The position numbers were made by a program, and so were the translations under genes. A model generated the notes under the pieces. That model ran no database searches and was not told where the DNA came from. It was given only the letters and a program-made list of their open reading frames with translations. Shown here piece after piece: positions 46,210 to 55,531 of a DNA stretch of 64,000 bases (position 1 is the first letter of the stretch; each line of letters opens with the position of its first letter). This stretch comes from an uncultured Collinsella sp. (GTDB lineage Bacteria > Actinomycetota > Coriobacteriia > Coriobacteriales > Coriobacteriaceae): NCBI GenBank assembly GCA_900767675.1, contig CAAFZX010000020.1, forward strand, positions 16,212 through 80,211, read 5' to 3'.

Positions 46210-46932
46210 ATGCTCAGAATCATCGCCTGCGACGACGACGTCGCCTTTCTAGATAACCTGCACCGCATGATCAACCGCTGGTCGGCCGAGACGGGTACGG
46301 CGGTCGATGTTGCACTCGTTACGCGCGGCGAGGACCTGCTGGCACGCCATGCCGCATCGCGCGCCGACATTATCATGCTCGACATGATCATGCCGCTCGT
46401 CAACGGCATGGACACCGCCCGCGAGCTGCGCCAATCCGATACCGCCGTGCGCTTGGTGTTTCTAACCTCATCGCCCGAGTTCGCGCTTGAGTCCTATGAG
46501 GTCCGCGCCTTCGACTACCTGCTCAAACCCGTGACCTACGAGCGCGTGGCGCAACTGCTTGACGAGCTGTCGAGCCTGCGTCCGGCAACGATCGACGAGC
46601 TCGTCATCAAGACGTCCTTTGGCTACCATGCCCTGCGCCTATCCGATATCGAATATGCCGAGGCTCGCAACAAGCACGTGGTCTTCCACCTGCGCGACGG
46701 CCGCGATATCGAGGCGCTCGAGCCGTTCCGCAGCATCGAGGACCGGCTGGCCCAAAACGCGACCTTCTTTAAGTGCCACCGCAGCTACCAGGTCAATCTG
46801 CGCAACATCGACCACTTCAATCGCACGGAAATCGTCATGCGCTCGGGCGCGTGCATACCGCTCGCGCGCAGCTGCAAGCAGGGATTCCAAGACGCCTACT
46901 TTGCGGTGCGGTTCGAGGGCGGGAGACGCTGA
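46210..46932 (+). CDS. LytTR-family response regulator
   Basis: 240 residues; ATG 46210 behind AAGGGGG, the frame from 46123 being unsupported. The receiver domain (1-125) has the acidic pocket (CDDD), the phospho-acceptor Asp 58 (IIMLDMIMP) and a conserved Lys (LLKP). The LytTR DNA-binding domain (about 135-235: YAEARNKHVVFHLRDG, FFKCHRSYQVNLRNI) binds direct repeats. AgrA/LytR-type regulators often control surface or secreted proteins, so the divergent giant surface gene is a plausible target (inference). Confidence 0.93.
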   Translation: MLRIIACDDDVAFLDNLHRMINRWSAETGTAVDVALVTRGEDLLARHAASRADIIMLDMIMPLVNGMDTARELRQSDTAVRLVFLTSSPEFALESYEVRAFDYLLKPVTYERVAQLLDELSSLRPATIDELVIKTSFGYHALRLSDIEYAEARNKHVVFHLRDGRDIEALEPFRSIEDRLAQNATFFKCHRSYQVNLRNIDHFNRTEIVMRSGACIPLARSCKQGFQDAYFAVRFEGGRR

Positions 46933-48209
46933 TGCTTTCCTCGGCAGAACCGGTGCTTTGGGCAATCCACCATGCGACGACGCTGCTCTTTGGCGTCTTT
47001 GCCTCGGCGGCGCTGTGCGGTGTCGAGATCAACGGCCGTCATTCGCTCGAGCTGGTGGGGGTCGGCGCCGTAACCGGCACCGCTTTTGCGATTGCCAACC
47101 TCGTCAGTGGCGAGCTGTTTGCCCGACAGGCCTATCCGCTCGTCGTGCATCTGCCGCTTGTCGTCTACCTGTGCGTACGCTATCGCCTGAGTCCGCTGCT
47201 CGCCATCCTGGGCGTTACCAGTGCCTACCTGAGCTGCCAGTTTAGCAACTGGATGGGCATCGCCGCATTCGCCGCCACCGATTCGCAGGTCGCGTACTAC
47301 GTGGCGCGCATCATCACCACGCTCGGCGTCTTTGCCGTCTTGTTGCATTGGGCAAGCGACATTGGCCCCCGCCTGGCGATCAAAAGCCCCACCGAGCTGG
47401 GAATTCTGCTCATCCTGCCGCTCGTCTACTACATCTTCGACTACGCCACCAACGTCTATACCACGCTCTTCCACTCGGGCTCCGTGGTGACGGTTGAGTT
47501 TTTGGCGTTCGCCCTCTGCGCCTTCTACCTTATGTTTCTTGCCGTCTACCTTCGCGAATACGAGGCAAAGGAAATCGCCGAGCGCGAGCGCTGGATGCTC
47601 GCGACCCGCGACAGCGCGGCCATCAAAGAGCTCGAAGCCTGGCGCCAGTCCGGACGCGAGCTCTCGGTTCTCCGTCACGACATGCGCCACTACCTGCGCG
47701 GTCTAGCGGCCCTGATCGAAGAGGGTCACACCGATGAGGCGCTCGAGCGCATCGACGCGCTCTGCGAGACCAACGACCGCACCGCCGTGCGCCGATACTG
47801 CGCCAACGAAACGGTCAACATTGCGCTCTCGTCGCTTTCCGCGGACATCAACGCGCACGGCATCACCGCCGAGCTGCGCGCCGCCGTGCCCGAAACCGTC
47901 CACGTGGGCGATGTCGATCTGTTCAGTGTGGTATCGAACGCCCTGGACAATGCCATCGCCGCGGCGAGCGCCGCCCCCGAAGGCAAGCGATTTGTCGACC
48001 TGGACCTTCGCTACGAAGACGGTCAGCTTCTATTGCTGGTTTCCAACACGTTTGGCCGTGCGCCGCACATGGTCGACGGCATGCCCGTGGCTCAGCACAC
48101 TGGGCACGGCTTTGGCACCAAGAGCATTAAGCTTGCCGTCGAGCGCATGAACGGCAACTGCCAGTTCCGCATTAACGGCGACCGGTTTGAGCTGCGCGCC
48201 GTAATGTAG
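46932..48209 (+). CDS. Sensor histidine kinase, GHKL/AgrC type
   Basis: 425 residues; its ATG overlaps the regulator stop (TGATG). N-terminal sensor of about six membrane spans (1-200), a coiled-coil (about 205-245), the phospho-His motif LRHDMRHYLRGL (about residue 250), and a GHKL ATPase with N box NALDNAIAAA and a GHGFGTKSI glycine motif. This is the AgrC/ComD architecture, where ligands are often peptides; no peptide precursor gene is visible next to it. Confidence 0.93.
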   Translation: MLSSAEPVLWAIHHATTLLFGVFASAALCGVEINGRHSLELVGVGAVTGTAFAIANLVSGELFARQAYPLVVHLPLVVYLCVRYRLSPLLAILGVTSAYLSCQFSNWMGIAAFAATDSQVAYYVARIITTLGVFAVLLHWASDIGPRLAIKSPTELGILLILPLVYYIFDYATNVYTTLFHSGSVVTVEFLAFALCAFYLMFLAVYLREYEAKEIAERERWMLATRDSAAIKELEAWRQSGRELSVLRHDMRHYLRGLAALIEEGHTDEALERIDALCETNDRTAVRRYCANETVNIALSSLSADINAHGITAELRAAVPETVHVGDVDLFSVVSNALDNAIAAASAAPEGKRFVDLDLRYEDGQLLLLVSNTFGRAPHMVDGMPVAQHTGHGFGTKSIKLAVERMNGNCQFRINGDRFELRAVM

Positions 48210-48227
48210 GGGCTGCCGCCAGCCTCG

Positions 48228-48803
48228 CTACAGCGGTGCGGCCGCCGGGGTCAGCTGCTTAATGTAGGCCCACATGCGCTGTTTTGCGGCCTTGTCGGTG
48301 AGCGCCGCCTCAAAACCGTCGAGCGCCAGCACGCGGCGCCCCTGCACATGGGCGACCAGGCCGGGCTTGAGCATGGCGGTGTCAAAGTCATCAATCGCCA
48401 CAAGCATATCGGCATAGGTCTCGCGCATGACATCGGCCGCACTGTTGTCCAACAGCAGCACCGCCTCGGGGTCCAAGGTCTCCAGCGCCTCGCGGAACAG
48501 GTCACACGTCAGGGCATCGCCCGCCGCGACCGCTCCGTCGCCCGCGCCGGCGACGCTTGCCAGCACGCAAAAATCCTCGGGGGCATATCCGATGGCGCCG
48601 AGCGCCTTGCGCAACGCGGCGCCATCCGCGCCGGCAGCCAGCTCGCCGCCCGAGCACTCGGCTTCATCCAAATCGCCTTTGACCAGCACAATCGGCGAGC
48701 ACGCGTTGCCCGCGATACGCACACCGCGATCTGCAAGCGACGCGAGCTCCTGCTCGGTCGCCTGAGCGATGGCTTCTTTTTTCTGGCTTTGTGACGTGGG
48801 CAT
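48228..48803 (-). CDS. Conserved hypothetical protein
   Basis: 191 residues; start at ATG 48803, 5 nt after a GGAG; the frame to 48833 is less supported. Soluble alpha/beta composition, no signal or membrane segment. It shows Walker-like neither A nor B motifs. The pattern LVKGDLDEAECSGGE near the start and ALTCDLFREALETLDPEAVLLLDN in the middle suggest a compact single domain. Convergent with the histidine kinase gene, 18 nt apart, with no terminator evident between them. No function assigned. Confidence 0.7.
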   Translation of the reverse strand: MPTSQSQKKEAIAQATEQELASLADRGVRIAGNACSPIVLVKGDLDEAECSGGELAAGADGAALRKALGAIGYAPEDFCVLASVAGAGDGAVAAGDALTCDLFREALETLDPEAVLLLDNSAADVMRETYADMLVAIDDFDTAMLKPGLVAHVQGRRVLALDGFEAALTDKAAKQRMWAYIKQLTPAAAPL

Positions 48804-48939
48804 GCGCTCTCCAATCGTTTGCGTGCCCACCATTATATAAAAGAGCCGCCCGCGAGTGGTTGCTTTACGAGCCGCTGGGTATAAGCACGGTCGTACTGAT
48901 TTTTACGCGGCCGAGCCGCGTCACATTATGGAGGTCACC

Positions 48940-49260
48940 ATGGCTGACATTAAGCAGATTACCCCCGAGAACTTTGACGCTATCGTCAACGATAGCCTGC
49001 CCGTACTGGTTGATTTTTGGGCCCCGTGGTGCGGCCCCTGCCGCTCGCTCTCGCCCATCGTAGACGAGGTTGCCGACGAGCTGGCCGGCGAGCTGGCTGT
49101 GGCCAAGTGCAACGTCGACGACAACCAGGACCTGGCCATGAAGTTTGGCGTCATGAGCATCCCCACGCTGATCGTCTTTAAGAACGGCGAAGAGGTCGAC
49201 CGCTCGGTCGGCGCCTTACCCAAGGCAAGGCTTCAGGCACTGCTGGAGAAACATCTGTAA
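48940..49260 (+). CDS. trxA: Thioredoxin
   Basis: 106 residues; ATG 48940 behind GGAGG. Active site WAPWCGPC, the cis-Pro region SIPTLIVFKNG and typical length. It reduces protein disulfides in the cytoplasm using thioredoxin reductase, which is not in this window. Monocistronic, closed by a terminator at 49372. Confidence 0.97.
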   Translation: MADIKQITPENFDAIVNDSLPVLVDFWAPWCGPCRSLSPIVDEVADELAGELAVAKCNVDDNQDLAMKFGVMSIPTLIVFKNGEEVDRSVGALPKARLQALLEKHL

Positions 49261-49371
49261 TACGCTTGTTACTTGCCTGCCGTCCATGAGCGGTTTCGCA
49301 CCGCTCGCCGGAGTGCCAAACGCAAGGCATGCGACCACGGATAGTATGGTAGACACAAACAGCCCCCAGTG

Positions 49372-49408
49372 AACGGGTGCGGGTCAGACGGACTCGCACC
49401 CGTTTTCT
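49372..49408 (+). terminator. Intrinsic terminator after trxA
   Basis: 10-bp outer stem AACGGGTGCG (49372-49381) with CGCACCCGTT (49395-49404), inner pairing GGTC/GACT-like, then TTTTCTT. Confidence 0.75.
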
Positions 49409-49481
49409 TATGCGGCGGCGCCCAAGGCGGGCGTAGTAGAATCTGAACCACCATATCGCCCCGTACAAAAGGAGACTCCCC

Positions 49482-49730
49482 ATGCATGACGTCGGAATGA
49501 ACATGAGCCAGCTTGCCATGAGCGTCAAGCAGGTCGACGACACCATTGAGCTCGCTCACGAGTGGAGCCATCAGCTGCTGCACGCGACCGAGAACTTTGA
49601 CATGGAGCGCATTGGCGCCAAGCTCGAGGCCGCCATGTCTGCGCTGCACGAGGCGCACGATGCGCTCGAGGGCTACGAGGAGGCCATCGAGGCAGATCAC
49701 AACTCCGTCGGCTCTGTGAAACTGGTGTAA
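49482..49730 (+). CDS. Small helical protein preceding nikR
   Basis: 82 residues; ATG behind AAAAGGAG. Almost entirely predicted helical with several His residues (MHDVGMN, HEWSHQLLH, ALHEAHDALE, ADHNS), some of which could bind metal. No Cys and no membrane segment. It ends 1 nt before the GTG of nikR, so the two are surely co-translated, hinting at a role in nickel control or storage (inference). Not recognised as a known family. Confidence 0.75.
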   Translation: MHDVGMNMSQLAMSVKQVDDTIELAHEWSHQLLHATENFDMERIGAKLEAAMSALHEAHDALEGYEEAIEADHNSVGSVKLV

Positions 49731-49731
49731 C

Positions 49732-50226
49732 GTGGCCGAACACGAGCACGCGCACGATCACGGTGTGGACGACGATGCGAGCTGCCGCTGCAGCGGCTCC
49801 AGCTCCGAGCTGGTCCGCTTTTCGGTCACCGCGCCCGACGACCTGCTGCGCCGCTTTGACGAGCAGATCGCGCGCCGCGGGGACGTGGCTAACCGATCCG
49901 AGGCCGTACGCGATCTGATTCGCGCCTCGATTGCCAAGGAGCAGATGCGCACGCCCGACGAGCAGGTCATCGGTTCGCTCACCATGATCTATGACCACCA
50001 TACCGGCGATCTGACGCGCCGTCTGGACGAGGTGCAGCACGACTACACCGACGAGATTGTCTCGACCATGCACGTGCATCTGGACCACCACAACTGCTTG
50101 GAGATTCTGGCGCTCAAGGGTCGCGGCAAACGCGTCTACGAGCTGGCGGACCGATTGCTGGGGCTGCGCGGCGTTAAGCACGGCGAGCTCACCTGCGCCG
50201 CCACCAAGCAGAGCCTGGGGCTGTAG
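49732..50226 (+). CDS. nikR: NikR nickel-responsive regulator
   Basis: 164 residues, GTG start. An N-terminal extension rich in His, Asp and Cys (HEHAHDHG, CRC) precedes the ribbon-helix-helix domain (RFSVTAPDDLLRRFDE) and the ACT-like nickel domain. Aligned to E. coli NikR, the nickel ligands are all present: His76 (QHDYTDE), His87 and His89 (MHVHLDHH) and Cys95 (NCLE). It should repress nickel uptake or hydrogenase-related genes when nickel is sufficient. I saw no GTATGA-type NikR operator in the flanks. hypF follows after a repeat-filled gap. Confidence 0.95.
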   Translation: MAEHEHAHDHGVDDDASCRCSGSSSELVRFSVTAPDDLLRRFDEQIARRGDVANRSEAVRDLIRASIAKEQMRTPDEQVIGSLTMIYDHHTGDLTRRLDEVQHDYTDEIVSTMHVHLDHHNCLEILALKGRGKRVYELADRLLGLRGVKHGELTCAATKQSLGL

Positions 50227-50244
50227 CGGGTCTTTGCACGGCGT

Positions 50245-50348
50245 ACCCGCCAAGAAGGGACAGGTTTGTTTTGGCGGGTCACACCTAGGGCGTTGCGTTT
50301 TCCCAGATAAAACCTACCAAAATAAACCTGTCCCTTTTTGGCGGGTTT
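50245..50348. repeat. Family B palindrome pair (GGGACAGGTTT type)
   Basis: Left block 50245-50279 (ACCCGCCAAGAAGGGACAGG...) and right block 50311-50348 are inverted copies of each other, with a 31-nt centre; each block is also palindromic at its own ends (CCGCCAA/TTGGCGG). It fills the nikR-hypF gap. Confidence 0.85.
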
Positions 50349-50365
50349 CAACGAAAGAGGGTCGC

Positions 50366-52819
50366 ATGCGACATGTGCATATCCATGTAACGGGCATTGT
50401 GCAGGGCGTCGGCATGCGGCCATTTGTGTATCGCGAGGCTATGGCGCATGGCATCTGCGGCTGGGTGCTCAACGCGGGCGATGGCGTGCACATCGAGGCG
50501 CATGCTTCGGTCGAGGCGCTTGACGGCTTTGTCGCCGCGCTGTCGGAGCATGCGCCGGCCGCGGCCCGCGTTGAGCATGTCGCTGTTGCAGACCTGGAGC
50601 CCGACGCTTGGGATGCCGACGATGAGCAGGTCTTTCGTATCGTAGCGTCGCAGGATCAGACCATGCACACGACGCTCATCTCTCCCGATATCGCCACCTG
50701 TGACGACTGCCTGCGCGAACTGTTCGACCCCGCCGACCGACGCTATCACTACCCCTTTATCAACTGCACCAACTGCGGGCCGCGCTTTACCATCATCCGA
50801 TCGCTGCCTTATGACCGAGCGGCCACGTCGATAGATTGCTTTCCCATGTGCCCCAAGTGCGCCGCAGAGTATGGCGACCCGCTTGACCGGCGTTTTCATG
50901 CGCAGCCCGATGCCTGCTTTGACTGCGGGCCACATATTACCTGGCGCGAGGCGGCGGGCGACATGGAGCTCGAGGGCTCGGGGGCGACGCCAGCCGTCGG
51001 CAGCACGCGCGAAACCAGCGATGCCATTATTGACCGCTGTGTCGAGCTGCTGGCCAGCGGCGGTATTGTCGCCATCAAGGGCCTGGGCGGATTCCATCTG
51101 GCCTGTAACGCCGCCAATGAGCAGGCGGTGGTCGAGCTGCGCCGTCGCAAGCGCCGCAGCAACAAGCCGCTTGCCGTTATGGTGCGCAGCCTTGCCGATA
51201 CTGAGCGACTGTGCCATGTCGACGATGCCGAGCGCGGCTTGCTAGCCGGTAGCATCCGCCCCATCGTGCTGTTGCGCCGACGTGCTGTTGACGAGGAAGA
51301 TTCCCCCGATGCCCTCACACTCGCGCCATCCGTCGCGCACGATCTACCCGAGCTCGGCGTCATGCTCCCCTATACACCGCTTCAGCATCTGCTGCTTGCA
51401 GCTGCCGCGTCGCATGATATGCACGCGCTGGTCATGACCAGCGGAAACCTGAGCGAGGAACCTATCGAAACTGATGACGGACTTGCCTGGGAGCATCTCG
51501 TTGCCGCCGGCATCGCCGACGCGCTGCTCGGCAACGACCGCGCGATTCTCTCGCGCTACGACGACTCCGTGGTGCGCGTGGTCGACGGCGCCGTTATGCC
51601 CGTGCGCCGCGCACGCGGATATGCGCCGCAGCCGCTGGCGCTGCCGGCACTCGACGCCGTCGCGCCTTGCGTGCTCGCCTGCGGCCCACAGCAAAAGGCC
51701 ACGATTGCGCTCACGCGCGAAGGGACGAACGGCGAGGCAGCCTGTTTTGTGTCGCAGCATATCGGCAATGTCGAAAACGGCGCGACCTTCGATGCCTGGA
51801 ACGCCGCCCGCGCACGTCTAGAAAACCTCTTTGACCTGACACCTGCCGCCCTGGCATGCGACATGCATCCCAGCTATCTGTCGAGCCAGTGGGCGCGTGA
51901 ACTGGCACGGGAGCACAATCTGCCGCTTATCGAAGTCCAACATCATCATGCGCACATCGCGAGCGTAATGGCAGAGGCGATTGTCGCTGGCCGGCTTGCA
52001 CCCGATGCGCGCGTCCTCGGTATTGCCTTCGATGGTACAGGTGCCGGCACCGACGGCACCATATGGGGCGGTGAGTTTCTTATCGCCGGCCTTGCCGATT
52101 TTGAACGTGCCGCGCACCTGCGCACCTGGGCGCTGCCAGGCGGTGCCGCATCCGTGCGCGATGCCCGGCGCAATGCCTTTGCCCTGCTGAGCGAGCTCAG
52201 CCTGCTCGAACACCCGGGTGCCGCGGGGCTATTGGGCACCCTCGACGAGCAAACGCGCAGCGTGACAGCCACCATGATCGAGCGCGGCATCAACAGCCCG
52301 CGTACCAGCAGCATGGGGCGCCTCTTTGATGCCGCGGCAGCGATTCTGGGCATCTGCGACAAGGCAACCTACGAGGGCGAGCCCGCCATCGAACTCGAAG
52401 CCGCCGCCTGGCGCGCGCTCGGCGGTAAGACCGTTCGTCTCGACGGCAATCATGCAGGCGTATTCACGTCTGCCGACGACTCCCCCATCTTGGACCCCCA
52501 ACCGCTCATCGAATCTCTTCTGAATGGAATTGAGGCAGGCGCGCCGGCCGACAGGCTCGCCCTCGAGTTTCACATCGCCATTACGCACGCTACGACCCAC
52601 ATCGCGTGCGAGATCTGCAATCGCGAAAACCTCGATACCGTCGCGCTCTCGGGCGGTGTGTTCATGAACCGGCTTTTGCTTCAGCTCCTTACCCACGAAC
52701 TCAAAGACGCCGGTCTTGCCGTCTTGGTCCCCCACACTGTGCCCGTCAACGACGGCTGCATCGCCTACGGTCAGGCCGCCATCGCTCGCGCTCGCCTCGC
52801 GCAGACGGCGTCTCGATAG
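50366..52819 (+). CDS. hypF: HypF carbamoyltransferase for [NiFe]-hydrogenase maturation
   Basis: 817 residues; ATG 50366 behind AGAGGG (the frame from 50057 is antisense-like overlap with nikR). Acylphosphatase domain (1-95, GIVQGVGMRPFVYR), two zinc fingers of the CxxC-x18-CxxC type (CDDC/CTNC, CPKC/CFDC), a YrdC-like domain (KGLGGFHLACNA) and a Kae1-like C-terminal domain (HHHAH, FDGTGAGTDGTIWGGEF, SGGVFMN). It makes the carbamoyl group that becomes the active-site cyanide ligands, passing it to HypE. Confidence 0.97.
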   Translation: MRHVHIHVTGIVQGVGMRPFVYREAMAHGICGWVLNAGDGVHIEAHASVEALDGFVAALSEHAPAAARVEHVAVADLEPDAWDADDEQVFRIVASQDQTMHTTLISPDIATCDDCLRELFDPADRRYHYPFINCTNCGPRFTIIRSLPYDRAATSIDCFPMCPKCAAEYGDPLDRRFHAQPDACFDCGPHITWREAAGDMELEGSGATPAVGSTRETSDAIIDRCVELLASGGIVAIKGLGGFHLACNAANEQAVVELRRRKRRSNKPLAVMVRSLADTERLCHVDDAERGLLAGSIRPIVLLRRRAVDEEDSPDALTLAPSVAHDLPELGVMLPYTPLQHLLLAAAASHDMHALVMTSGNLSEEPIETDDGLAWEHLVAAGIADALLGNDRAILSRYDDSVVRVVDGAVMPVRRARGYAPQPLALPALDAVAPCVLACGPQQKATIALTREGTNGEAACFVSQHIGNVENGATFDAWNAARARLENLFDLTPAALACDMHPSYLSSQWARELAREHNLPLIEVQHHHAHIASVMAEAIVAGRLAPDARVLGIAFDGTGAGTDGTIWGGEFLIAGLADFERAAHLRTWALPGGAASVRDARRNAFALLSELSLLEHPGAAGLLGTLDEQTRSVTATMIERGINSPRTSSMGRLFDAAAAILGICDKATYEGEPAIELEAAAWRALGGKTVRLDGNHAGVFTSADDSPILDPQPLIESLLNGIEAGAPADRLALEFHIAITHATTHIACEICNRENLDTVALSGGVFMNRLLLQLLTHELKDAGLAVLVPHTVPVNDGCIAYGQAAIARARLAQTASR

Positions 52820-52950
52820 GCTGTTTTGCCAGCCTGCGCGCCGCCGTCTCACAGGTGTAACGCGTTTGCTCGTGACTCCCGCGAGCGCTACCATCAACTG
52901 ATGGGTAATTAGGCGCCTATCCAGCGCAAAACGTATAAAAGGGGAACATT

Positions 52951-53211
52951 ATGTGCCTTGCCGTTCCCGGTAAAGTGGTCAAACGCGACGACGACCTTAA
53001 GGCGACCGTCGACATGATGGGCATCGAGCGCCCCGTTTCGCTGCGCCTCGTGCCGACGGCACAGGTAGGTGACTATATTCTCGTGCACGCTGGCTTTGGC
53101 ATTCAGATTGTCGACGAGCAGGAAGCCCAAGAGACACTCGAGCTCGTCAATACCATGACCGAGCTGGCCGAAGAGGACCAGCTCGCCACCAACCCGGCCG
53201 AGGCATACTAG
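52951..53211 (+). CDS. hypC: HypC/HybG hydrogenase chaperone
   Basis: 86 residues beginning MCLAVPGKVV, the family signature in which Cys 2 contacts the iron centre. It forms the scaffold for Fe(CN)2CO with HypD and escorts it to the large subunit. ATG behind AAAGGGG. Its stop overlaps the hypD GTG (TAGTG). Confidence 0.97.
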   Translation: MCLAVPGKVVKRDDDLKATVDMMGIERPVSLRLVPTAQVGDYILVHAGFGIQIVDEQEAQETLELVNTMTELAEEDQLATNPAEAY

Positions 53212-54323
53212 TGGCGGCGGCGCAGCCGGTTCGCTCCGGTATCGACTTTTCGGCATTTCGCGACCCCAAGCTGGCCCGCGAGCTCATCGATCGTATTCAT
53301 GAGCTTGTCGGCAACCGCAGCATCAACCTTATGGAAGTCTGCGGCACGCATACCGTGAGCATTGGCCGCTATGGCTTTCGCTCCATTATGCCGACGGGAC
53401 TCAAACTGTTAAGCGGCCCGGGGTGCCCCGTTTGCGTCACCGCCAACCGCGACATCGATCACGCAATCGCGCTTTCCAACATGGACGGCGCCATCATCAC
53501 CACCTTTGGCGACATGATGCGCGTGCCCGGATCGTCCACCTCGCTTGCCGCACAAAAGGCGGCGGGGCGCGACATCCGCATCGTCTACTCTCCGCTCGAC
53601 GCACTCGACATTGCCGAGCAAAATCCCGAACGCCCGGTCATCTTTATGGGCGTCGGCTTTGAGACCACAACGCCCACCATTGCCGCCGCTGTTCTGGAGG
53701 CCGACGCGCGCGGGCTCCAGAACTTTTCGGTCTACTGCGCTCACAAGACCACGCCGCCGGCTCTGCGTGCGATCTCCAACGACCCCGAGACGACCATCGA
53801 CGGCTTTATCCTGCCTGGTCACGTCGCTACCATCACAGGCCTGGCACCCTTTGGGTTTTTGGTCGATGAGTTCGAGACCCCGGGCGTGGTCACCGGGTTT
53901 GAGCCGGTCGATATCTTGCAGGGCATCTGCATGCTGGTCCAGATGGTTGTCGAAGGCAGGCCGGCGATCGACAACGCCTACCGCCGCGGCGTCAATGCAG
54001 ACGGCAATCCCGTAGCGCGCCAGCTGGTTGAGCAGGTATTTGAGCCGTGCGACGCCGCGTGGCGCGGGCTGGGACCGATTGCCAATTCGGGTCTTTCCAT
54101 CCGACCCGAATTCGCGCGCTTTGATGCCGGCGCCCGCTTTGACGTGCCCATTGAACCGACGGTTGAGCCACGCGGGTGCCGCTGCGGCGACGTGCTGCGC
54201 GGTGCCATCACGCCGAGCGACTGCCCGCTGTTCGGCCACGCATGTACGCCCGAACACCCCGTCGGCCCCTGCATGGTGAGCTCCGAAGGTAGCTGCGCGG
54301 CGTACTACCGCTACCGCGACTAA
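53211..54323 (+). CDS. hypD: HypD Fe-S scaffold protein
   Basis: 370 residues. Family motifs are present: MEVCGTHT, GPGCPVCVT, GFETTTPTIA, LPGHVATITG, and the C-terminal cluster-binding Cys set (RGCRCGDVLRGAITPSDCPLF, CTPEHPVGPCMVS). HypD carries a [4Fe-4S] cluster and with HypC assembles the Fe(CN)2CO unit. GTG start translationally coupled to hypC. Confidence 0.97.
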   Translation: MAAAQPVRSGIDFSAFRDPKLARELIDRIHELVGNRSINLMEVCGTHTVSIGRYGFRSIMPTGLKLLSGPGCPVCVTANRDIDHAIALSNMDGAIITTFGDMMRVPGSSTSLAAQKAAGRDIRIVYSPLDALDIAEQNPERPVIFMGVGFETTTPTIAAAVLEADARGLQNFSVYCAHKTTPPALRAISNDPETTIDGFILPGHVATITGLAPFGFLVDEFETPGVVTGFEPVDILQGICMLVQMVVEGRPAIDNAYRRGVNADGNPVARQLVEQVFEPCDAAWRGLGPIANSGLSIRPEFARFDAGARFDVPIEPTVEPRGCRCGDVLRGAITPSDCPLFGHACTPEHPVGPCMVSSEGSCAAYYRYRD

Positions 54324-54371
54324 CCCGGACGCACCCGCACGCTGACACCACCCATGATTGGAGTTTTCGAT

Positions 54372-55406
54372 ATGTCCCGTACTGCCACCGATAGCACTGT
54401 CCTGCTGGGCCACGGCTCCGGCGGCCAGATGATGAAGCGCATTATCGATGAGGTCTTTCTGGATGCCTTTGGGTCGCCCGAGCTGCTTGCGGGCAACGAT
54501 GCCGGTGTCGCCGCGCTGCCCGCAAGCGGGCGAATCGCCATGTCGACCGACAGCTTTGTGGTAACGCCGCAGTTCTTCCCCGGCGGCAATATCGGCCGCC
54601 TCGCCGTATGCGGAACCGTCAACGACGTCGCGACCTCGGGCGCTAACGTGCGCTACCTCTCATGCGGCTTTGTCCTCGAAGAGGGCTATCCCATGGACAA
54701 GCTGCGCCAGATTGTGCAGACCATGGCCGAAACGGCACATGAGGCAGGTGTGAAGATTATCACCGGCGACACCAAAGTGGTTGAACGCGGCGGTGCCGAC
54801 GGCGTCTACATCAATACCGCCGGCGTGGGCGAGGTTCCTGCGGGCGTGGCGCTCAGCGGCGCCAACTGCCGCCCCGGCGACGTCATCCTGGTATCGGGTA
54901 CGCTAGGCGACCACGGCATCGCCATCATGAGCCAGCGCGAGGGCTTGGCGTTTTCGAGCGACATCGAAAGCGACGCCGCGCCGCTCAATCATCTGATTGC
55001 CGACGTGCTCGCCGCCGCCCCCGACACCCGCTGCTTCCGCGACCCCACGCGCGGCGGCCTGGCATCCACGCTCAACGAGTTTGCCCAGGCCAGCGGCGTT
55101 GCCATGGAGATCGACGAGGATGCCGTGCCCGTGCGCCCCGACGTGCAGGCGGCATGTGAGATGCTCGGCTACGACGTTCTGCAGGTGGCAAACGAGGGCA
55201 AGATGGTCGCCGTGGTGCCGGCCGAGCAAGCCGATGCCGCGCTGGCCGCCATGCGCGCCGCGAGCTACGGCGAAAACGCCGCGATTATCGGTCGCGTGCT
55301 GCCGCTTGCCGAGAACACCCGTCCCGCCGTGCGCGTGCGCACCGGCTGGGGCTCGACCCGCATCCTCGACATGCTCGTAGGAGAGCAGCTGCCGAGAATT
55401 TGCTAA
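54372..55406 (+). CDS. hypE: HypE carbamoyl dehydratase
   Basis: 344 residues from ATG 54372, behind TTGGAG; the ATG at 54354 lies upstream of that site. AIR synthase-like fold with LGHGSGGQMMKR, the nucleotide site and the essential C-terminal PRIC tail whose Cys receives carbamoyl from HypF and is dehydrated to thiocyanate. Completes hypF-C-D-E; hypB is absent from the window and hypA lies 37 kb away. Confidence 0.97.
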   Translation: MSRTATDSTVLLGHGSGGQMMKRIIDEVFLDAFGSPELLAGNDAGVAALPASGRIAMSTDSFVVTPQFFPGGNIGRLAVCGTVNDVATSGANVRYLSCGFVLEEGYPMDKLRQIVQTMAETAHEAGVKIITGDTKVVERGGADGVYINTAGVGEVPAGVALSGANCRPGDVILVSGTLGDHGIAIMSQREGLAFSSDIESDAAPLNHLIADVLAAAPDTRCFRDPTRGGLASTLNEFAQASGVAMEIDEDAVPVRPDVQAACEMLGYDVLQVANEGKMVAVVPAEQADAALAAMRAASYGENAAIIGRVLPLAENTRPAVRVRTGWGSTRILDMLVGEQLPRIC

Positions 55407-55531
55407 CGACAGAGATGGTCGGGCAGCGCGGCCCGATACACGGTATTCAAAGTTGTTCAGATTTCAAACATGCCCGACATGCCAGCCCGGTATCATGGGT
55501 GCGTCCTATAACCCAAACGGCAGGAGCACCC

